DNA of 64,000 bases from contig CM030833.1 of the NCBI GenBank assembly GCA_018105865.1, forward strand, positions 15,633,881-15,697,880, read 5' to 3'. Below, one piece after another: positions 55,980 to 64,000 of this stretch. Origin of the DNA: Metaphire vulgaris. Its lineage: Eukaryota; Annelida; Clitellata; Crassiclitellata; Megascolecidae. Below the pieces are notes generated by a model. It saw only the letters and a program-made list of their open reading frames with translations. It searched no databases and was not told where the DNA came from. The position numbers were made by a program, and so were the translations under genes. Within the stretch, counting starts at the first letter, position 1, and the number at the start of each line of letters is the position of its first letter.

Positions 55980-57650
55980 AAACCAGCTATTGTGCGCTGC
56001 TTTTCAATTAAGCCTATTTCCTGTGGTTTCTGCTTTATTTTCACGTTTCATTTGAGAATCTCAGGCGAACGTCTATAAAAGTGCAAACTTTCCATTATTT
56101 TGTATTTTGCTACAAAAACGTAATTTTTTCCCTCGAATTTGGCAGTCCTGGGACTGCCGTTCTTGGTTACGCCTCTGGTGTAAACGCGCTGACATTAGGC
56201 CTAATTATTTCTAGTAGGCTATACATTTAAGTCGAATTACTTCACCTTAGTCGGGCAACACGTCTAATGTCTTATCTAGGCCTAAGTGTGCGCTTTTGAT
56301 TAGTTCTTATCTGACGACGCAGCTCCCATTTGACGCAAGTCCTATTCATATTAGGGCTTAATTATGCAGAATGACGGCGCCGGCCTCGTCTAAAATAGGC
56401 CTACTCGCCAACCAAAGGTATCCGATGGGCTTAGGCTTACCGTAGGACTGGTTCGGGCCATCATTGATTGATCCATAGACTACCATAGTTTAGACTTTAG
56501 ACCTCTCTAGATTCGACGAGCTCAAAGAGATTGAATTGGAATGGTTTGAGCTTGGGTTTTCATTAAATAAATACAATTATAGGCTACAACCTTCTATTGT
56601 GTGACCTTTTGTGAAAATTTGTGTTTTAAATAAATTCATAATGTACCGATCGATGGTCGTGTCTGCAGTGCAGCGGCACATGGCGACAATCTATAGAAGG
56701 GACGCAAATTTAAGGATGAAATAATTAAAACACGAATTTTTTAAAAGTATAAAAGATGTACATTGAAAAAGTTAGCGTATTTAGGTAACGAAATTTAGCG
56801 CGCCATAAGCCTATTCATTTTAAGCACATGGCGGCGCAATTAGACCTATATAGCTCGGTACGGTCTGTCAGTAATACACTATTTTCTTAAATTGGGTCCC
56901 GCTCGTTGCTTGCTGACCCATCGTCAGCAACTGTCAACTTTCTGTGACCCCTATAATTATGTAAAAAAAACTCCCACATTATGACTCCTAAGATCAGTGA
57001 CGGGTACCCCTAAAGAGTTTAGAAGGCTTTTTTGTGTAGTGAGGACCAATGACCATTATCGGCTAGGACTCGCTCTAGCCCAGATCCCGTTCGGGACTCA
57101 CCATGCCCCTCAAGCCCACTAGTCTGGACTGGAAATGCTGGTCTGTAGAAGCCTTCCGGGCCCTTCCCCCATTACGGGATCCTGGCTGCGCTGCTGATTG
57201 TCACCCTGCTTATGTCACTACATTTATCAATCATATTCGCTCTCATATCTTTTAGAGCCTACTTCTATTATGCCTACCGTTTAGGCCTAGACTAACTCCG
57301 CTCCCGTAGCACAGATTGAACAGTAGGCCTATCTTGAATTCGACAATGTTTTAGTTTGCCGTCGATCTGTTGCTTTGCTCGTCGCTCAAAATAATACGAA
57401 CAAGAAAATTTTTCGCTTTGTTTCGGTTTCGTTATTGGTTTCTCAAAACAGGAGTCTGTTTCCACGAATCTCTTATTTTACGAAAGCTCAAAATGCAGAT
57501 GCGATCGAATCGCATCGATGCGGTGAATTTCGTTTTTCTTATTCTTGCTGCGTATAAATCTGCTTTGGAGGGTACGAGCATTCCACTTCGAACGCCTCTC
57601 TTATAATAATTAATCAATTAAACCGTATACGAATTGTTTCTTTTGGAGTT
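55980..57650. other. Intergenic sequence upstream of the ParB-like gene
   Basis: taggcctac-type words are frequent. A MITE-like fragment (TCGTCAGCAACTGTCAACTT) is near 56925, and a GGGCCCTTCCCCCATTACGG stretch near 57160. No gene seen; no clear TATA box before 57651. Confidence 0.5.
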
Positions 57651-58718
57651 ATGGCTGGCAGTCGACAGCGCTTGCGTCCGAGGGACATCAGATTCACTCA
57701 GGACAGCGTCAGAAGCAGGTTCACCGACGGAAGGTTCGTTTCGGATACATTTCACCAGCTGCTGGACGGTCGCATCAGCGTCGACGACATTCCGGCGATC
57801 GAGACGGTCGTCGACGGCGGCAAATGGTGGGCTGTGACCGGCAACAGACGCCTGTACGTGTTCCGCCTTCTGGAGACGCTCGGGGTCGTGCAGACGATCC
57901 CCGTCGACGTCATGTCGATGGGCAGCTATGACGTCAGACGTCGATTCGGAGATCGAAAGACGACGCCGTGCGAAGGACGGACGATCGAAATGAGACAACC
58001 GGAGGCGGAGAGACGCATCAACCGGGCGATCGGAGAGTGGCAGAAGACCAACCGGTGCACCTACCGACGCAAGATCTCGGCGAACGAAGCGCTGGAACCG
58101 AACGCTTCTTCGAGACGAGGAGGAGGAGGAGGAGGCCTACGAGAAAACGACGAAGAGACGGGCAGCTCTAAAGAGACTAGGAATCTGATCTCGGAGACGA
58201 GAGGAGAAAATCAGCGAAAAACAAGAAAACACCCCATCATAGCAACGCATTCAGTGGCGCAGACGAACGTCGAGCCTCGCAGATTCCCGGTTCTCATCGA
58301 GACGTCCTCTGGCCAAACGAATCTTCCGAACACCGCCAGAGAACAACAGCGCATTGGCGGAGCGTCTCAGATTCACGGTTCTCATCAGCGAGACGTCCGC
58401 TGGCCAAACGAATCAAGACACCAGCGAACTACCCTTTCAGCGGGGCAGACAGACGTTGAGCCTGTTCTTCGCGGAGTCTCTCAGAATTCCGGTTCTCGTC
58501 GAGACTTTTCTTGGTCGAACGCGTCTTCGGGACATCAGGCCGCAATTATTGAGAACGCTTGGAGAGTTGGGCAGCGCAACGTGATAGCGTCGAATTCCGA
58601 ATCAGAAGATTTAGTAGTAACTAGACAGCCAAGGAACAGCGTGAACCAAGACGAGAATAATTCTCAGGAGAGTTCCGACGGTTGTTGTGCTCGTCGCTGT
58701 TGTTTCTGTTGTTCGTAA
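57651..58718 (+). CDS. Intronless gene: ParB/sulfiredoxin-like domain with repeat tail
   Basis: One uninterrupted 355-residue frame starting at the first ATG. Residues about 8-95 match the ParB/sulfiredoxin-like nuclease fold: RPRDIRFTQDSVRSRF (box I), DGRISVDDIPAIETV, and KWWAVTGNRRLYVFRLLETL with the GNRR box II motif, followed by IPVDVM. Stand-alone domains of this sort occur in uncharacterised eukaryotic proteins; in bacteria the fold binds DNA or nucleotides, but no function is established here. Residues 110-160 are basic, with a poly-Gly run. About 200-320 is a low-complexity tail encoded by three imperfect DNA repeats read in different frames. The C-terminus CCARRCCFCC is a Cys cluster that could be palmitoylated or bind metal. 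Absence of introns, unlike its neighbours, suggests an old retrocopy or transfer. Candidate AATAAA at 58871-58876. Confidence 0.82.
   Translation: MAGSRQRLRPRDIRFTQDSVRSRFTDGRFVSDTFHQLLDGRISVDDIPAIETVVDGGKWWAVTGNRRLYVFRLLETLGVVQTIPVDVMSMGSYDVRRRFGDRKTTPCEGRTIEMRQPEAERRINRAIGEWQKTNRCTYRRKISANEALEPNASSRRGGGGGGLRENDEETGSSKETRNLISETRGENQRKTRKHPIIATHSVAQTNVEPRRFPVLIETSSGQTNLPNTAREQQRIGGASQIHGSHQRDVRWPNESRHQRTTLSAGQTDVEPVLRGVSQNSGSRRDFSWSNASSGHQAAIIENAWRVGQRNVIASNSESEDLVVTRQPRNSVNQDENNSQESSDGCCARRCCFCCS
58245..58560 (+). repeat. Coding minisatellite, three imperfect units
   Basis: Units centred near 58275, 58370 and 58480 share CAGATTCNCGGTTCTCATCG and TGGCCAAACGAAT-type segments. The first is read as RFPVLIETSSGQTN, the second and third one frame over (SQIHGSHQRDVRWPNES, SQNSGSRRDFSWSNASS). 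Confidence 0.75.
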
Positions 58719-58876
58719 TGCTGTGGTGACTGATTTCTAGTTTGATATGTATTCATCACATATTTCTATCTTCCATAGTACCTATAGTACCCATGGTATC
58801 GTGTTAATACAATTCGGATTGCGTTGTCATGTCTTTGAATTTATTTTACATTTAATAACATTAAACGCAAAATAAA

Positions 58877-60600
58877 CTACGTAGATATCTGTGATATTGA
58901 CATTTAATGTATAGTCTAGTGAGTGGAGCAGTTAGAATAATGGAAAGGTAATTGAGCACTAAATAACTATTTGTCTATCATCATAAACAGTTAATAGAAA
59001 GAGAGTGTCACTGTAGGACGATACAATATACATATCGCTGTAAGATGTACATGGCTTCTTTATCATAGCAGTTGAGCTTTTACTTCAGGATATAGCAAAT
59101 GAAATTGTGACTACATTCAGTAATTATACAAGTGCAGGTGTGTGTCTATGACTTGAAGCACAAGTGTTTTAGTCTTCCTCCACTTGTGCAGTCATAATAA
59201 CGGAGATAAGAGCTTGTGCACTTCAATAGTCTGAGTATGACAGCAACTGGATTTTAAGTAGTTCAATATAGGATTATTTCTCTTGCGCTGTCCCTCATAC
59301 ACGCGAACCGAAGACAGGGCCAGTCAATGGGACATATTTTTCTGTCCCATCCCATCCCATGGCAATTTATACATGTCGCACCCCATCTCGTAGGATTGCC
59401 ATTGTAATATTAATATGGAATGTTAATATGGAATACAGTTCAAATGAAATTATGAAATCAAATTTATGAACGTTTAAGTTTAGTGACTACTAAACATGAC
59501 TACAATCATGTACAAAGAGACATGTAAAACGACAGAATTTATTGACTGAATTAACTTTAATGTCCCACCACAAAATATGGGTTCAAATATATAAAGAAGA
59601 AGAAGAAGAAGAAGAAGAAGAAGAAGAAGAAGAAGAAGAAGCTTTAAAAGCTAGGTTTTAAAATAAAAATGAAGAGTAGTTCTGACATAGATCAAGTTGC
59701 TATGACATGGCTCCTGTCCCACACTGTCAGACGACTGTCCCATGGGTCAGATGCGACATACCAATGTCACAATGTGTGCTGCTCCATTCCATGGGACAAT
59801 TTCGACGGGAATACCATTCCCTCTTGACATGGCTGATTTATATTTTATACACAGTAAGTAAATGAGCAAGGACAATTTAGGAAAAAGCAGTCATTATAAC
59901 ATTTTAAGAGTCTGCAAGGGATGGGTGCCTTTGGTCAGTGAATCCTAAGAGCTGTTTAGTGAGTAGATACAGAGTATAATTGTTTTATAGGTCGATGTGT
60001 GCTTGTATTCGACAAACGTTTGAACCAAAAGTGACAAACTTATGACTTTAGTTAGAAATAAACTGCGTCATGAAATGCAGGCGATAAGAAGATTTCTTCA
60101 TGTTTGAGCATGAGAGATGCTAGTTGCAACACTCTAAGTAATTACAGCGCTATATAGATAGAGCCGTGGTAATGCTTATTTCCGAATACACGTATTCGTG
60201 ATGTTCGTTTAGAGCTGGATCGATAGGCCTACATCAAAATGTATCTTTTCGTGCGGTGGAAAACCAATGCCTCAAATTTTTCTTCATCTGAAATTAAACG
60301 ATGAATGATAATGTGATAGAGTTTCAGTTTACTATTGCACAGTATCGAAATTATTGGCACTGCCACTCCACTGAATTGGTTTCCATGGCCTAGTAATCTT
60401 ACTGCATGCGCTGTAGCTGTCAACCACCATTTCTTACCTTTAAACCAACAGTATAAAGTTCAAATGGATAAAGAGCTCTTATGGAGATAAAATTTCCTCT
60501 GAAATAAATATCACAACCCTTTTATCCTCACGAAACACTTATCGAGTTTCGAGAGGTTCGTGTCTTGGTTTTGAAACTGGTTTCAAGCCAATCCGATGAT
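58877..60600. other. Intergenic sequence
   Basis: An AAG microsatellite (59597-59640) sits between two stretches rich in TGTCCCATNNCATGGGACA-like words (59320-59390, 59700-59825), which look like the ends of an unclassified repeat. No gene seen. Confidence 0.5.
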
Positions 60601-61167
60601 TTACCAGTTCGCTTTATTGTCACTTGTCGATGTCTGTCTACACTTCGCTGCGTGTATTATCATTTGCCGCAAAGGACGCAATCTTGAACCTTCCTATAGA
60701 CACGAACGCAAGCTCATTGACACCGCGAGGAATCGTTTTGTTTGGCACCGGACCGTAAGCAATACTTAGGATTTTGAGTGCAATGCTACGGCTTTCAGTG
60801 CCACTAGAAAAGCGATCAATTAGAACGCAACTGCTTCTTGTGCGCATCGAACTGGAAAATGCCAGAAGAATTCTGATTGCGTGTCCAAACCTACTTAACG
60901 ATCCGTTGCTCTCTACCAAATGGCGCAGCATCGGTTGTTCATCTTTTCGAGTCCATTACTCATTCTGACCTGAAACTGATCTTCGATTTTGTTATTTGTC
61001 TTGCATCCAATTGACATCTCAATAGTCTGCCGCATCGGTAACCAAAGACTTTGATTCGGTCGTTTGAATCAGTCAAATAATATTTGTCACAAGCGAGGAG
61101 AACGTCTCTGCTCGACGACGACTAATACTGCATTCGAACGTCGGTGTCGGTACTATTAAAAGTGACG

Positions 61168-63432
61168 ATGGCATGCCGTCCAAAATTCTTATATTTTCAG
61201 TTTCTCTCAGTTTTTCTTTATTTCAACGGTAAGTCTCCATTTATAGTACAATAGCAAGACACATTCAATAGATCATAGATGATGATGATGATGATGATGA
61301 TGATGACCATGATGATGATTATGATGATGATTATGATGATAACAATTTTTATGATTACTAGTACTTGAATTCCAAAAACCTGTCCAAGGGAAATAGGGAA
61401 TAAGTACCCTGGATGTCATACAGTTGGCAATCCAAGTGTGCTCAAATGAATGCAAGTAACGCTTTGCTATAAGCAATACAGATTCTTGTATCTAGGGATG
61501 TGAGTTTTTTGATTCCGGACATTTTTTTCGAGACATTTTGTCCCCATGACATTTTCTACATGACATTTTGTCTGAGGACAGTTTGTCCGGAAAGAAAAAA
61601 TTGATTATTAATGTTAAATATTATAATTACACTAAAACTGATTTATTATTAGTATTTAACCCTATTGATTACTATTACTGATATCTATTATTATTTTTTT
61701 GGTGCATTATTACTATTTATAACTATTCATTTAATGGGCATTTGTTAACAAGTTAACAACTGTCAGTAACTAGCTGTTCCAAATATAATGATGGTGTTAG
61801 TCGCAGAGAACCAGTTATCAGAGTTCGCGACGCCGTTTTGAGGATGTCTTGATTTGCCTAAACTATAATAAATCTGATGTTCCATTGAAAAATTAACCAA
61901 AGATCAGCAAAACAAAACAAAACACTTGTTTATTTTACAAGTATTTACCCATAGTCTCACACTATCGCAAGCACTCGATGCCTAAAACTCGTGAATATTC
62001 ATAAGGTGAAGCTGGTTCCTGAGCACAAGTAGAATACTTAAAATTTGGGATCTCGTTAAAAGTATCAAGAACCCGTTTTCACATCCTGATTTGATGATGA
62101 TGATGATGATGAAAATGATGATATAATAAAACTTCGTTTTGATGATAGCTTTTTATGACCTGCGGAATATTTTGTCCACTGCTGTCTGTTTGGATGTCAT
62201 AAAGGCCTATCCAAGTGTGCTCAAATGAATGCGTAACGCTTTGCTGTAAGCAATACAGATTCTTGTATCCAAAATCGCGGCGGTTGTTGTCGTCACAATA
62301 ATTGTCTCCAATATTAAACCTTTTTAAAAAATTTATTTATTTATTTATTTATTTCAAAATCGCAGCGGCGCCGTCGTCACAATTAATTGTCTCCAATATT
62401 AAACCTATTTAAAATTAGTATTAGTAACTTACATATTTTCTCATAAATCTTCAATCTTAGTGTTATAAATTATCGTGCTTCGTTCTAACGATGTCATCCG
62501 GTTGAGTTAAATTCGTTTTGCTGATATAGATAGGCCAACGTTCTCTTTATCCGTCTGCATTTGATATTTCAAAATCTTGATATGAAATCATAATAATTAT
62601 ATGGTCAGATAGCAGTAGAATTACGTTTTCTTTACATGACCAATCTAATTCTATATCTTAATTTCTATTCGTCTGTCATTAAATATAGCATACTTAACTT
62701 CAGAGCTCGAATTGCTGGGGGGGTTGGGAGGGGGTTCAGCCCCCCTTTAAAATGGCAGACCCTCCCTAGAGAAATGCAAAAAAGTTTTGCAAATGACAAA
62801 AGTGTAAATTCTTAAAACACCACGCTCGCCATGACCCCCCTTTCATTTTCTCACAATTCGAGCACTGCTTAACTTTGCTGTTATTCGTCTTTTAACGTAA
62901 GTAGAGAAAGTCCTGATATAGCCCCCTTCCCTATTCGAATTGAGATGAGAGTTATGCTGAATTACTGAGGTGGGTTCAATAAGTCACAATTCAATTGAGT
63001 GTTGAGAACATTCAAATCCGGTCATTCGTAGTTTCACTCGAAAGATCTTCATTGAAACGATCGATCGTAGAAATCGAAAATAACTAGGCGTTCACTTGAC
63101 AAGCAGTCAGCCAAAAGCAAACAAAGTGAATAAGCTATGTACATGTACAGTAACATGCCGTAACATTACACTAAAATATTGTTGATATTTTTTAAAAACA
63201 AAATCAGTCTCGTCTGCGTACATGAACACTGGTAACGCAGCGACGAATTGCTTGACGTGGCAGAGTTCTACGCTGAACCAATCAACTGTCTCTTCGTTGG
63301 CTGTCGACGGAGATCTTTCGACTGACCGATGCTCTCGTACACGGCAGGAGCTGAATCCGTGGTGGGCAGTTGACTTTGGATCGCCAGTTTATGTATCCAA
63401 GATCAGCATTGTCTACGATGGGGTCCTTGATG
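61168..63432 (+). CDS. Fucolectin-like (F5/8-type) secreted protein, 5' part
   Basis: Exon 1 (61168-61228) encodes a 20-residue signal peptide MACRPKFLYFQFLSVFLYFN and ends ACG/gtaagt in phase 1. Exon 2 (63208-63432) follows an AAATCAG acceptor and ends GATG/gtatcg, again phase 1, as usual for shuffled extracellular modules. It encodes TWQSSTLNQSTVSSLAVDGD, then CSRTRQELNPWWAVDFGSPV and VSKISIVYDG, the first half of a fucolectin/tachylectin-4 type galactose-binding-like domain (QSST..AVDG...C..T....NPWW.VD.G). The protein should be secreted and bind sugars, perhaps fucose; the arginine and histidine ligands would be partly in the next exon, beyond what I can identify. No further exon is recognised before the right edge, so the gene is incomplete. 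Confidence 0.75.
61277..61345. repeat. ATG trinucleotide microsatellite
   Basis: About 13 ATG units and degenerate continuation, in intron 1 of the fucolectin-like gene. A shorter GATGAT stretch recurs at 62093-62120 inside the altered hAT copy. Confidence 0.93.
61493..62193. mobile_element. Second copy of the TAGGGATGT hAT element, right end replaced
   Basis: Starts TAGGGATGTGAG and follows the 6865-7591 element closely up to TTTTGTCCACTGCTGTCTGTTT at about 62190. The last 90 bases, including the right terminus, are missing. In their place is a copy of the left flank (61403-61492 repeated at 62194-62270), ending in the same CTTGTATC that borders the left end. Confidence 0.8.
62271..62410. 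repeat. Tandem duplication of about 80 bases
   Basis: AAAATCGCGGCGG...GTCTCCAATATTAAACC (62271-62325) recurs at 62356-62405, separated by a TTTA microsatellite (62334-62354). Confidence 0.85.
62701..62867. mobile_element. hAT-type MITE with CAGAGCTCGAATTG ends
   Basis: CAGAGCTCGAATTG and CACAATTCGAGCACTG ends; perfect duplication CTTAACTT (62693-62700, 62868-62875). 167 bases, in intron 1 of the fucolectin-like gene. Confidence 0.88.
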
Positions 63433-63864
63433 GTATCGAGTATAATTTTTTTTCTACTATGCATCGTCGTTTGTATTCAATTGTCGATTTTCCCTAAAGG
63501 CAGAGGGGCAGTAAGACCACTACTCCCACCCCAAAAATGTCAGTCTCCAGTGGATGATCGGGTTCGACCAGAGGGTTGGAACGAACAACCATGCCACCCC
63601 ACAAATCGAATCAAGGCTGCACCCAGTTAAGATTCCCGATTGAATTAATGATACTGTTAATCAACAGAGTTCACAGCACGCGAAAAAGTTCTGCCCCGCT
63701 AGATGAGAAAATCGCAAGTGAGTTTCTTTCGAATAAGCCTATATGCGAGTCATTGTACATCAGATTTTAAGAATAGGTCGACATCACTTCCGTCATCGTT
63801 TCAACTTGTTGTTTATTGAAAAATTGTCGGAAAAAGCGCTGAGCGATTTGATCGTGGCACTTAC
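63433..63864. other. No further lectin exon recognised
   Basis: Frames at 63370-63770 are short and break the lectin reading frame. Presumed intron sequence. Confidence 0.45.
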
Positions 63865-64000
63865 GGACGCTCCGCCCGACGCCGAGAAAGCGATTCGACT
63901 GAGGGTCTGCGCCGCATACAATGCGTCGGTCATGGCCGACGGACCCTCTTCGCCTCCGGCCAATGACACCGGCGTTGTGGTCGACCGCTTCTGCTCTCTC
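63865..64000 (-). CDS. Possible partial exon, unknown protein
   Basis: GC-rich sequence at the edge. On the minus strand the frame ending MTDALYAAQTLSRIAFSASG then GAS runs straight into a strong donor, GTAAGT, in phase 0. On the plus strand a frame from the ATG at 63743 is also open to the edge (CAAYNASVMADGPSSPPAND), so the strand is uncertain; the donor favours minus. I do not recognise either product. Confidence 0.35.

Overview
This is eukaryotic, almost certainly invertebrate animal, nuclear DNA. Genes are split by GT-AG introns into short exons lying in repeat-rich non-coding sequence, and four protein families are animal-type: a Ly6/uPAR three-finger protein, mitochondrial-type EXOG nuclease, an NR4A nuclear receptor and a fucolectin-like (F5/8-type) lectin. 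L2- and CR1-like LINEs, tRNA- and 5S-derived repeats and many short hAT elements fit a marine invertebrate. The frequent word AGGCCT (as in taggcctac) reminds me of echinoderm and other non-vertebrate deuterostome DNA, but the window does not fix the phylum.

Layout. 1-600: edge SINE and a TTA microsatellite. 611-4134: complete four-exon Ly6 gene (+). 4.8-9.3 kb: nested hAT miniature elements and an L2-like LINE split by one of them. 11706-19929 (possibly to 20228): NR4A receptor on the minus strand, eight exons, with long microsatellites in its introns and an apparent GC-AG intron inside the DNA-binding domain. 20-42 kb: gene-poor sequence upstream of NR4A with CR1 fragments, SINEs, MITEs and GC-rich blocks (33.6-34.2, 37.5-38.0, 38.5-39.3, 41.2-41.5 kb) carrying most of the perfect cAMP-response elements of the window, plus MEF2/TATA-like and CArG-like sites. 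44.3-47.1 kb: degenerate tandem duplication built of MITE-like sequence. 48474-52198: complete five-exon EXOG (+), with a LINE and a MITE in intron 1 and a MITE 18 bases after the stop. 53.4-55.6 kb: more DNA elements, including one full of GTAGTTAACTAC-type palindromes. 57651-58718: intronless gene with a ParB/sulfiredoxin-like domain and a minisatellite-encoded tail. 61168 onward: first two exons of a secreted fucolectin-like protein, running off the right edge, and a possible minus-strand exon at the edge.

The genes do not form an operon or pathway; they are ordinary neighbours. The two main observations are the CRE-rich blocks upstream of an NR4A gene (NR4A genes are classic CREB/MEF2-driven immediate-early genes) and about sixteen short elements with hAT-type ends and 8-base target duplications, several sharing an internal GACCTTTTTTGCTYGTCAG motif although their ends differ.
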